Shown piece by piece: positions 1 through 8,724 of a stretch of DNA of 19,209 nt. This stretch comes from Sedimenticola sp. GTDB taxonomy: Bacteria; Pseudomonadota; Gammaproteobacteria; Chromatiales; Chromatiaceae. Made by a program: the position numbers and the translations under genes. The stretch covers positions 1 to 19,209 of the forward strand of contig JAUXBK010000018.1 in NCBI GenBank assembly GCA_030619405.1, written 5' to 3'. Under the pieces are notes generated by a model. That model worked only from the letters and a program-made list of their open reading frames with translations. It did no database searches and had not been told where the DNA came from. Position 1 is the stretch's first letter, and each line of letters begins with the position of its first letter.

Positions 1-31
1 AAAAAAGAAGCGCCGGAAGAAGAGATACGGT

Positions 32-874
32 TCAGCCTGGCACCACCGCCCGACAATCGGGATCGAAGATAACCTCTTCCCAGGCAGATTCATCGGCCAG
101 CAGCTTTCGCAGCAGCCGGTTGTTGAGCACGCGGCCCGTACCACGACCGGTGAAACCGCCGATAAGGGTGCGGCCCAGCAACGCGAGATCTCCCAGGGAG
201 ATCAGCAGCCTCTGTTTCAGAAACGTCTCCCGGTAATCGGAATCCAGGGTTTCCGGCACCGCTTCGGCATGCCTGACGGCCACGGAACCCCGGCCGTTAT
301 CGGGCGCAAATGCCCCCTGCTCCTCGCTCACGAACGGTACCGCTGAAAAATCCATCGCACTGTAGCGCCTATCCAACCCCGATCCCGCCTGCGCCAGTGC
401 ATCGTCCAGGGTGATCCTGAAACCGTCGAAAGGTTCGAGCAGTGCGTATCTGTCGCCATCCTCCACCCTCACCCGGCGCCGGACGCGTAGAAAACGTCTG
501 GGTGCATTCTGTTCACTTACCCCGGCGGACTGGACCAGATAGGCGAACGGGCCGGCACCGCCACCGATCAGCGGGAGCTCCGACGCCGTAACATCGACAC
601 AGACATTGTCTATCCCCATCCCGGCCAGCGCCGCCAGCAGTTGCCCGCTGCTGGCAATCCGGATGCCATCCTGTTCCAGGATGGTCTCCGCACCACTCTC
701 CCGGCTGTTCTCCAGCGAGGCCTCGATCAGCGCCGGATGCCGCAGGTCCATGCGCCGGAACAGGATACCCGAGCCGGCCGCCGCCGGCCGCAGTGTCACC
801 GAGACCCGGTGACCGCTGTGAAACCCTGTGCCGGTGGCCCTGATGACCCGCTTGATGGTGCGCTGTCGTATCAT
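32..874 (-). CDS. LpxC-family protein, predicted catalytically inactive (LpxC-like pseudoenzyme)
   Basis: The 280-residue protein is clearly homologous to LpxC, the zinc-dependent UDP-3-O-acyl-GlcNAc deacetylase that commits precursors to lipid A. It begins MIRQRT and keeps the TGFHSG segment (His19), ALAGMGIDN, RVEDGD, the GDLALLG and LNNRLL segments and the AWEEVIFD end. Compared from memory with E. coli LpxC (305 aa), the active site is gone. The EH pair that supplies Glu78 and zinc ligand His79 is Gly-Gln (residues 77-78). The HKxxD motif (His238, Lys239, Asp242) is Gln221, Arg222, Ile225. His265 is Arg248. The TFGF substrate loop is absent, with about 15 residues missing between residues 180 and 220. 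The C-terminal tail, which in E. coli carries the FtsH degradation signal, is about eight residues shorter. The frame is open with no stops, so this looks like a maintained protein rather than a decaying gene. It starts 10 bases after the ftsZ stop, with a weak AAGG ribosome site, and is probably coupled to ftsZ. Membership of the family is near certain; loss of activity is a strong inference; its role is unknown. Confidence 0.88.
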   Translation of the reverse strand: MIRQRTIKRVIRATGTGFHSGHRVSVTLRPAAAGSGILFRRMDLRHPALIEASLENSRESGAETILEQDGIRIASSGQLLAALAGMGIDNVCVDVTASELPLIGGGAGPFAYLVQSAGVSEQNAPRRFLRVRRRVRVEDGDRYALLEPFDGFRITLDDALAQAGSGLDRRYSAMDFSAVPFVSEEQGAFAPDNGRGSVAVRHAEAVPETLDSDYRETFLKQRLLISLGDLALLGRTLIGGFTGRGTGRVLNNRLLRKLLADESAWEEVIFDPDCRAVVPG

Positions 875-884
875 TCATCTGCCT

Positions 885-2060
885 TCAATCAGCCTGACGG
901 CGGAGAAATGCCGGAATGTCCAGATAATCCATATCCTTTGCCTTGGCCGACTCCGCATAGGAGGATGCCGGCTTGCGGTCACGACGAATGATGGTGGGGC
1001 TGTCCATGTCCCGGTAATCCACCGGGCCGGGCTCGACCGGATCGGCATTGACCAGCCTTACCTGCGTCACCTCCTGGGGTGCGGGCTGCTGCCCGGCACA
1101 ACTGGCCTGGCCGAGCCCTGTTGCCACCACGGTGACCCGCAGTTCGTCGCTCATGTCCGGGTCGATCACGGTGCCCACAACCACGGTAGCGTCGTCACAG
1201 GCGAATTCTTTAACCGTGCTGCCCACCTCGTCGAACTCCCCGATGGAGAGATCCAGGCCGGCGGTAATGTTGACCAGGATGCCCTTGGCACCCGTGAGGT
1301 TGATGTCTTCCAGCAGCGGTGAGCGAATCGCCTCTTCCGCCGCGTCCCGGGCCCGGGTCTCACCTTTGGCGGAGCCGGACCCCATCATGGCGTTGCCCAT
1401 CTCTGACATCACCGTGCGCACGTCGGCGAAATCCACGTTGATCAGTCCGGGGCGGGTGATCAGCTCCGCGATCCCCTGCACCGCACCCAACAGTACGTCG
1501 TTGGCCGCCTTGAACGCGTTCAACAGGCTCATCTCTTTGCCCAGCACCGCCAGCAGCTTCTCATTGGGAATGGTGATCAGGGAATCCACGTACTGGCTCA
1601 GCTCCTCGATCCCCTTCCCGGCCACCTGCATCCGCTTGCCACCCTCGAACGGGAACGGTTTGGTCACCACCGCTACCGTCAGAATACCCAGTTCCCGGGC
1701 CACTTCGGCCACCACCGGCGCCGCCCCGGTGCCTGTGCCACCCCCCATCCCGGCGGTGATGAAGATCATATCCGAGCCCTGCAGCGCCTCTTGAATCCGA
1801 TCCTTGTCCTCCAGCGCCGCATTTCGCCCGATCTCCGGATCCGCCCCTGCCCCCAACCCCTTGGTGATATCAGAGCCCAGCTGCAGCACGGTCCGCACCT
1901 CGCTGTTTTTCAGCGCCTGGGCATCGGTATTGGCGCAGATAAAATCTACCCCCTCGATGCTGGCATTGAGCATGTGATTGATCGCATTGCCACCACCGCC
2001 GCCCACGCCTACTACCTTGATCACAGCGTTCTGACTGTATGCATCCATCAATTCAAACAT
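885..2060 (-). CDS. ftsZ: Cell division GTPase FtsZ
   Basis: FtsZ is the tubulin-like GTPase that polymerises into the Z-ring at midcell and recruits the divisome. The 391-residue protein has the usual family length. The glycine-rich nucleotide loop VGGGGGN lies near residues 18-25, the tubulin signature GGGTGTG at 106-112, and the T7 catalytic loop NVDFAD at 208-213 with the aspartates that complete the neighbouring subunit's active site. A variable linker follows from about 318, then the conserved C-terminal peptide DYLDIPAFLRR that binds FtsA and ZipA. The start MFEL matches the E. coli start and is preceded by a GAGGAG ribosome site at 7-9 bases. It lies 69 bases downstream of ftsA and 10 bases upstream of the lpxC homologue. 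Confidence 0.99.
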   Translation of the reverse strand: MFELMDAYSQNAVIKVVGVGGGGGNAINHMLNASIEGVDFICANTDAQALKNSEVRTVLQLGSDITKGLGAGADPEIGRNAALEDKDRIQEALQGSDMIFITAGMGGGTGTGAAPVVAEVARELGILTVAVVTKPFPFEGGKRMQVAGKGIEELSQYVDSLITIPNEKLLAVLGKEMSLLNAFKAANDVLLGAVQGIAELITRPGLINVDFADVRTVMSEMGNAMMGSGSAKGETRARDAAEEAIRSPLLEDINLTGAKGILVNITAGLDLSIGEFDEVGSTVKEFACDDATVVVGTVIDPDMSDELRVTVVATGLGQASCAGQQPAPQEVTQVRLVNADPVEPGPVDYRDMDSPTIIRRDRKPASSYAESAKAKDMDYLDIPAFLRRQAD

Positions 2061-2129
2061 TTTCTTTCTCCTCGTCCTCGCCAGCTCTGCACTGCCTGAC
2101 GTTAAATTTAAAAACAGATCGATATCCCG
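2061..2129 (-). promoter_or_regulatory. AT-rich ftsA-ftsZ spacer, possible ftsZ promoter region and leader
   Basis: This 69-bp spacer between the ftsA TAA stop and the ftsZ ATG is one of only three sizeable gaps in the cluster. On the minus strand it contains a T/A run (TTTTTAAATTTAACG) followed by a GC-rich leader ending in GGACGAGGAGAAAG. In many proteobacteria ftsZ has extra promoters in or near ftsA. The A+T run could supply a -10 element, but I cannot pair it with a convincing -35 at 16-18 bp. The ribosome site is clear; the promoter is tentative. Confidence 0.3.
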
Positions 2130-3365
2130 TTAAAAATTCCCTTGAAACCAACTCTTCATGCGCTCCCAGACCACCTTCAGCCCACCACTGCTGGGGAGCT
2201 CCTGCAGCCGGGCGTTCCGGTTCTGGTAACCGAACAGCAGCAGGCCCACCCCGGTGGCGTAGATCGGGTTGCGCACCACATCCACCAGCCCGGTCACATA
2301 CCGGGGTATCCCCAGCCGGACCGGCATGTGAAACACCTCTTCCGCCAGATCGATCAGACCCTCCATCTTGGAGCTGCCGCCGGTCAGCACCACCCCGCCG
2401 GCAATCAGATCCTCGAACCCGCTGCGGCGCAGCTCTGCCTGCACCAGCGACAGCAATTCCTCGTAGCGCGGCTCCACCACCTCGGCCAGGGTCTGGCGCG
2501 ACAGCCGCCGTGGCGGCCGGTCGCCGATGCTGGGCACCTCGATGGTCTCGTCGCTGGTCGCCAGCTGGGTCAGCGCACAGGCGTACTTGATCTTGATCTC
2601 CTCCGCGTGCTGGGTCGGGGTGCGCAGCGCCACCGCGATATCGTTGGTCACCTGATCCCCGGCGATGGGGATCACCGCCGTGTGCTGGATCGAACCCTCG
2701 GTGAACACCGCGATATCGGTGGTGCCACCGCCGATATCCACCAGGCAGACCCCCAGTTCTTTTTCGTCTTCACTGAGTACGGCGTAGCTGGAGCTGAGCT
2801 GCTCCAGCACCAGGTCGTCCACCTCCAGACCGCAGCGGCGCACGCACTTGACGATGTTCTGGGCCGCGCTCACGGCACCAGTCACCATGTGGACCCGCGC
2901 CTCCAGCCGCACCCCGGACATCCCCACCGGCTCCTGGATCCCCTCCTGCTCATCGATGATGAACTCCTGGGGCAGGATGTGGAGGATCTTCTGATCGGCG
3001 GGGATGGCCACCGCCCGGGCGGCATCGATCACCCGCTCCATGTCACCGTGGGTCACCTCCCGGTCCTTGATGGCGACGATGCCGTGGGAGTTCAGACTGC
3101 GGATATGGCTGCCCGCGATGCCCGCATGCACCGAGTGGATCTGGCACCCGGCCATCAGCTCCGCCTCCTCCACCGCCCGCTGGATGGACTGGACGGTGGA
3201 TTCGATATTGACCACCACCCCCTTCTTCAACCCGCGGGAGCGGTGCGAGCCGATCCCGATGATCTCCACCTCGTCGTCCGGCTTGATCTCGCCCACGATC
3301 GCCACCACCTTCGAGGTGCCGATGTCGAGGCCGACGATGAGATTCTTCTCCAACTTCCTGGTCAT
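2130..3365 (-). CDS. ftsA: Cell division protein FtsA
   Basis: FtsA is an actin/Hsp70-fold ATPase that tethers FtsZ filaments to the cytoplasmic membrane and signals to the late divisome proteins. The 411-residue product has the phosphate-1 motif GLDIGTSK (12-19), a 1C subdomain in the second quarter, the phosphate-2 motif VDIGGGTTD (209-217), an adenosine-motif region with LTGGSSKMEGL, and a C-terminal amphipathic helix ending WERMKSWFQGNF that serves as the membrane targeting sequence. The ATG directly follows the TAG stop of ftsQ (TAGATG), with AGAGAGGA about 10 bases upstream as ribosome site. Length and motifs are ordinary for gammaproteobacteria. Confidence 0.99.
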   Translation of the reverse strand: MTRKLEKNLIVGLDIGTSKVVAIVGEIKPDDEVEIIGIGSHRSRGLKKGVVVNIESTVQSIQRAVEEAELMAGCQIHSVHAGIAGSHIRSLNSHGIVAIKDREVTHGDMERVIDAARAVAIPADQKILHILPQEFIIDEQEGIQEPVGMSGVRLEARVHMVTGAVSAAQNIVKCVRRCGLEVDDLVLEQLSSSYAVLSEDEKELGVCLVDIGGGTTDIAVFTEGSIQHTAVIPIAGDQVTNDIAVALRTPTQHAEEIKIKYACALTQLATSDETIEVPSIGDRPPRRLSRQTLAEVVEPRYEELLSLVQAELRRSGFEDLIAGGVVLTGGSSKMEGLIDLAEEVFHMPVRLGIPRYVTGLVDVVRNPIYATGVGLLLFGYQNRNARLQELPSSGGLKVVWERMKSWFQGNF

Positions 3366-4211
3366 CTAAACCCGTCCTCTCTGCTGACGGAAACTTCCGC
3401 CCGAACGCCTGCCCGACGGCGCCTGTTTCAGATCATCACCCGGCGCGGGCCGGACCGATTCCCATAGCACGGAAAAACCGTTGGTATACCGGAGGTCGAC
3501 CCGCTTCAACCGCCGCCCGCTCTCGTTGCTGAGCCGGGGGTAGACCCGGATGAAACGGCGCAGCCGCCGCGCCACGTCCGCTCGCCCCAGATCCAACTCC
3601 AACCCGCCCCCCAGCCAGAGTCGCCAGGCCTGCCGGGAATCCAGCCTCAGGCTTTCGACCCGCAGCCCGAGGCCACTGAGCCGACGGCTGATCTTCCGAT
3701 AACGCTCCACCACCCTGGAGGCGCTGCCATCCGGCCCGGCCAGTGCCGGCAACCCGGGGGGAATGCTCGCCGGTAGCGGTGCGAACACTTCACCCCGATG
3801 GTTCACCAGCTGGTCCCGTCCCCAGCGGGCCAGCGGCTGTTGCTCCTCTACCGCCATATCCAGCACATCCGGCCAGACCCGGCGCACGCTCACACGGTCC
3901 ACCCAGGGCAGCCGGCGGGCCGCATTGCGAACCGCCTCCACGTCTACGGTGAAGAAGTTGCCCTGCACCGCATCCCCCACCGAGCGTACGATATCGGCCC
4001 GCTCCAGATGCCGGAACTGGCCATCGATACGCACCACTTTCAGGGGCAGCACAACCGGATCCTGCAGTTTCATCACGCCCCAGACAGCACCGATTGCCAT
4101 CACCCCGAACAGGAGCAGCGCCACTGCCCGACCCCTTATCCACTGCCAGTTCAGGGGCGCTTTCGGGGCTGCTTTGCCACGCTTCTTCGACTTCTGCCTG
4201 CTCTGCTTCAC
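3366..4211 (-). CDS. ftsQ: Cell division protein FtsQ
   Basis: FtsQ is a bitopic inner-membrane protein that links early divisome proteins to FtsB-FtsL and FtsW-FtsI. From the proposed start the protein is 281 residues, close to the E. coli 276. It has a basic cytoplasmic tail (KQSRQKSKKRGK), one membrane segment around 28-47, a POTRA domain around 55-125 with the LPWVDRVSVRRVWPD stretch, and the FtsQ-specific beta domain beyond it. I place the start at a GTG (4209-4211) that overlaps the ddlB stop as GTGA, with GGAG about 9 bases upstream. An in-frame ATG at 4265 would add 18 residues inside ddlB, but nothing supports it beyond the open frame. The stop abuts ftsA. Identity is secure; the start is moderately secure. 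Confidence 0.95.
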   Translation of the reverse strand: MKQSRQKSKKRGKAAPKAPLNWQWIRGRAVALLLFGVMAIGAVWGVMKLQDPVVLPLKVVRIDGQFRHLERADIVRSVGDAVQGNFFTVDVEAVRNAARRLPWVDRVSVRRVWPDVLDMAVEEQQPLARWGRDQLVNHRGEVFAPLPASIPPGLPALAGPDGSASRVVERYRKISRRLSGLGLRVESLRLDSRQAWRLWLGGGLELDLGRADVARRLRRFIRVYPRLSNESGRRLKRVDLRYTNGFSVLWESVRPAPGDDLKQAPSGRRSGGSFRQQRGRV

Positions 4212-5155
4212 TGCACCCGCTCCGAATCCGGTGCCGGCTGCAGGGTAAGCTCCAGGATTCGCCACACCAGCCGCTCGAACCCCATGCCCCTGACTCCTCT
4301 GGCCGCCATCGGCACCAGACTGTGGTCGGTCATACCCGGCACCGTGTTTACCTCGATCAGCCAGGGTTGTTGCTCCTGGTCCAGCAGCAGATCCACCCGT
4401 CCCCAGCCGGCGGCACCAACCGACCGGAACGCCTGCATTGCCAGTTCTCTGAGCGCTGCCTCCCGCTCTTCACTCAGCCCGGCAGGGCAGTGGTAGCGGG
4501 TGCTCTCCGCCTGGTACTTGGCCGCATAATCGTAAAAACTGTGGGGTGTCTCCAGCCGGATCAGTGGCAGCACCTCGTCTCCCAGAACCGCAGCGGTGTA
4601 CTCGCCGCCGGTGATCCAGCGTTCGGCCATCACCGCCGTGTCATACCCGGCCGCCTTCCGCCAGGCCGCCTCCAGCGCACGGCTGTCGTCCACCCGTGTC
4701 ATACCGAGGCTCGACCCCTCGTGCACCGGCTTGATCATCAACGGGAAACCGATGGCCGCAGCCGCCTCCAGCCCCCCCTTCCCGGCGATCATCACGAACG
4801 CCGGCGTGGGGAGAGTGAGCGCCCGCCACAATAGTTTGCTGCGGTACTTGTCCATGGCGAGGGCGGAGGCGGCCACCCCGCTACCGGTATAGGGGAGCCC
4901 GATGGTCTCCAGCGCTCCCTGAATCACCCCGTCCTCACCGCCCCGCCCGTGCAGCACGATAAAGACCCGTTCGAAGCCACCCTGTTCCAGCTGCTGCAAC
5001 ACATCACTGCCCGCATCGATGCCGTGGGCGTCCACGCCCTGCTGCTGCAGTGCGGCCAGCACCGCACCACCGCTCTTCAGGGAGATCGCCCGTTCCGCGG
5101 ACCGCCCCCCCATCAGCACCGCCACCCGGCCGAAATCTGCTGCCTCCACGCTCAC
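4208..5155 (-). CDS. ddlB: D-alanine--D-alanine ligase
   Basis: Ddl is a cytoplasmic ATP-grasp enzyme that joins two D-alanines into the dipeptide later added by MurF. The 315-residue protein shows the N-terminal GGRSAERAISLKSG substrate loop with Glu21, HGRGGEDG at 70-77, the VHEGSS loop at 144-149 that closes over ATP, the Tyr208-Asp-Tyr region, and the IEVNTVPGMTDHS metal and D-Ala site at 267-279. The start codon is GTG and shares one base with the TAG stop of murB (TAGTG). The ribosome site is weak, which fits translational coupling. All catalytic features I can check are intact. The position between murB and ftsQ makes it the DdlB form by synteny. Confidence 0.98.
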   Translation of the reverse strand: MSVEAADFGRVAVLMGGRSAERAISLKSGGAVLAALQQQGVDAHGIDAGSDVLQQLEQGGFERVFIVLHGRGGEDGVIQGALETIGLPYTGSGVAASALAMDKYRSKLLWRALTLPTPAFVMIAGKGGLEAAAAIGFPLMIKPVHEGSSLGMTRVDDSRALEAAWRKAAGYDTAVMAERWITGGEYTAAVLGDEVLPLIRLETPHSFYDYAAKYQAESTRYHCPAGLSEEREAALRELAMQAFRSVGAAGWGRVDLLLDQEQQPWLIEVNTVPGMTDHSLVPMAARGVRGMGFERLVWRILELTLQPAPDSERVQ

Positions 5156-6060
5156 TACCAGGGCCCCGCTTCGCCAATCAGATGCACTTCGGTCTGCAAC
5201 CGGACACCACTCTCCTGCTCGACCCGTTGCGCTACCCGCTCGATCAGCCGCTCAATATCCGCTGCCGTCGCAGCCCCGGTGTTGATGATGAAGTTGGCGT
5301 GCTTTTTCGATACCTGGGCGCCACCGATGCGTTCCCCCTTCATCCCGGCAGCCTCGATCAGGCGTGCCGCATAATCTCCTTCCGGATTGCGAAATACGGA
5401 GCCACAGCTGGACAGACCGATGGGCTGACTGGCCGCCCGCCGCTCCAGCAGCTGCCGGATCTTGCGCTGCCCCGCCTGTACGTCACCCGGCTCCGCCTCC
5501 ATATAAGCCGCCAGAAACCACTCCCCCAGCGGGCCTTCCACCTGCCGATAGCCGATATTGAATTCGCTCGGCGGACGCCGCCGCACCTGACCCCAGCGAT
5601 CCACCGTCTCCACCGCAGTCACCGACTGCCAGGTTTCGCCACCAAAGGCCCCTGCGTTCATCGCCAGGGCGCCGCCCATGGTGCCCGGTATGCCGGCCAG
5701 AAACTCCAGCCCCACCAGCCCCTCCCGGGCCCCCAGCCGCGCCACCCGGGCACAGGAGATGCCGGCCTCTGCCCGCAGGCGGGTCGCAGAGACCATCTCT
5801 ATGCGCTCGATTCGGCCCTTCAGGGCGATCACGGTGCCGTTGAAACCGGCGTCCCGCACCAGCAGGTTGCTGCCCAGGCCGAGCCACAGGATGGGCTCCC
5901 TGGCCGGCAACCCCTGGAGAAACTGAATCAGGTCATCACTGTCCGCCGGCCGGTAGAAACGACGGGCCGGTCCACCCACCCGCCAACTGGTGTGCCAGGC
6001 GAGGTGCTCGTCATAGCGCATCTCCCCACGCAGCTGCTTCATGATCTGTACTGCCGACAT
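5155..6060 (-). CDS. murB: UDP-N-acetylenolpyruvoylglucosamine reductase (type II MurB)
   Basis: MurB is the FAD-dependent reductase that converts enolpyruvyl-UDP-GlcNAc to UDP-MurNAc with NADPH. The proposed protein is 301 residues. It has the FAD-binding GLGSNLLV (61-68), the glycine loop LAGIPGTMGGA (121-131), and SCGSVFRNP (218-226), which carries the proton-donating serine region and is typical of the short type II enzymes rather than the longer E. coli type I. I chose the ATG at 6060 because GGAGGAGGAAACAGCT directly precedes it, the strongest ribosome site in the cluster. The frame stays open to an ATG at 6183, which would add 41 low-complexity residues without family resemblance. The TAG stop overlaps the ddlB start by one base. 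Confidence 0.97.
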   Translation of the reverse strand: MSAVQIMKQLRGEMRYDEHLAWHTSWRVGGPARRFYRPADSDDLIQFLQGLPAREPILWLGLGSNLLVRDAGFNGTVIALKGRIERIEMVSATRLRAEAGISCARVARLGAREGLVGLEFLAGIPGTMGGALAMNAGAFGGETWQSVTAVETVDRWGQVRRRPPSEFNIGYRQVEGPLGEWFLAAYMEAEPGDVQAGQRKIRQLLERRAASQPIGLSSCGSVFRNPEGDYAARLIEAAGMKGERIGGAQVSKKHANFIINTGAATAADIERLIERVAQRVEQESGVRLQTEVHLIGEAGPW

Positions 6061-6205
6061 AGCTGTTTCCTCCTCCGCTTCAGCGGTCCTGGAATCGCCT
6101 GGCGCAATACGGCTGCCTGACTCTCCGATTGATTGTTCTCCTGGCATTGAACCGATCCCCCCGGCATCGGTGAACCTCCACATCCCAGATGCCGGCGGGG
6201 CTGCT
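6061..6205 (-). promoter_or_regulatory. murC-murB intergenic region with strong ribosome site and short hairpin
   Basis: This 145-bp gap interrupts an otherwise tightly packed run of genes. Immediately before murB on the minus strand lies GGAGGAGGAAACAGCT, a strong Shine-Dalgarno sequence. Just upstream, partly overlapping it, is the 12-bp palindrome CCGCTGAAGCGG (6075-6086), which could pair in the mRNA and modulate access to that site. I see no convincing -35/-10 pair and no T-rich terminator. The gap may simply mark the boundary of two coupled translation blocks. Confidence 0.4.
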
Positions 6206-7644
<1,439 letters not shown>

Positions 7645-7648
<4 letters not shown>

Positions 7649-8724
7649 GCTGCGATCAACTCCTGACAGATATCTGCCACCTCACGGGTCGCCCGGGGGA
7701 GCCCCAGGCGACGGGCCGCCCGCGCCATGGCCAGCAGCTGTTCTGGCGCCTCCAGCAGAGGGGCGATCGATCCGGCCAGCCGCCCGGCATTCAATTCGGA
7801 CTGGGGCAGCAGCAGCGCCGCACCTGCATCCGTCAGGTAACGGGCGTTACGGGTCTGGTGATCGTCCACGGCATGGGGATAGGGCACCAGGATCGATCCC
7901 ACCCCGGCGGCGGCCAGTTCCGCCACCGTCAGGGCGCCCGCGCGGCAGATCACCAGATCGGCCCAGCCATAGGCCTCGGCCATCTCTTCCATGAAGGGGG
8001 TGATCTCGGCCGCGATGCCCGCCCGGTGATAACTCTCCCGGGTCGGCTCCAGCTTGTTCCGCCCCGCCTGATGCCGCACCAGGAGCGGTCGCTCCGACCC
8101 CAGTTCCGCCACAGCGGCGGGCACCACCTCGTTCAACACCTGGGCCCCCAGGGAGCCGCCCAGCACCAGCAGTCGCAGCCGGCCGTCACGCCCCGCCATC
8201 CGCTGCCCCGGCTCCGGCAATGCGGTGATATCCGCCCGCACCGGGTTACCGGTGACGCGTGCCCGCCGCTGCTGCGGAAAACTGCCGGGGAAGGCCTCCA
8301 GTACCCGGGTCGCGATGCGGGAGAGCCACTGATTGGTCATGCCGGGGATGGCATTCTGCTCATGGATCACCAGCGGGATGCCCAGCAGGCGTGCCGTCAG
8401 CCCGCCCGGGCCAGCCACGAATCCACCCATTCCCAGCACCACCTGTGGCCGCCTGCACCGCAACGCCCGCCGTGCCTGCAGCATGGCGCGGCCGATCCGG
8501 AACGGTGCCGTCAGCCATCCCAGCAGCCCATTGCCCCGTAGCCCCCGAATGCGCATCTGCTCCATCGGAAAACCGTGTTCCGGCACCACCCTGGCCTCGA
8601 AGCTGTCCGGCGTCCCCAGCCAGAACACCTCCACCCCCCGCGCTCGCAGCTCCTCCGCCACCGCCAGTGCGGGAAAGACGTGACCGCCGGTACCACCTGC
8701 CATGACCATCACGCGCGCGCCCAT
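7645..8724 (-). CDS. murG: Lipid II synthase, UDP-GlcNAc:undecaprenyl-pyrophosphoryl-MurNAc-pentapeptide GlcNAc transferase
   Basis: MurG is a GT-B glycosyltransferase on the inner face of the membrane that converts lipid I to lipid II. The product is 359 residues from the chosen start (E. coli 355). The N-terminal glycine loop is MAGGTGGHVFPALA, a second glycine loop GGSLGAQVLNE lies mid-protein, and the donor-binding region reads CRAGALTVAELAAAG followed by PYPHAVDDHQ. The frame is open much further upstream, inside ftsW, but homology begins at MGARVMVMAGG. The ATG at 8722-8724 overlaps ftsW by 16 bases and has GGGGGG just upstream; an ATG at 8709 (TGATG with the ftsW stop) is an alternative that removes five residues. 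Confidence 0.98.

Noticed and set aside
32..874. Treating the LpxC homologue as an ordinary active lpxC
   Set aside because: The zinc ligands and catalytic residues are replaced at the codon level, so synteny alone is not enough to assign deacetylase activity.
2142..3467. A 441-codon open frame on the plus strand antisense to ftsA
   Set aside because: It is a shadow of the GC-rich ftsA gene: the composition is His/Pro/Arg/Gln-rich, there is no family resemblance and ftsA itself is unmistakable.
6075..6086. Possible transcription terminator between murC and murB
   Set aside because: The stem is only five base pairs and is followed by a purine-rich ribosome site, not a T-run.
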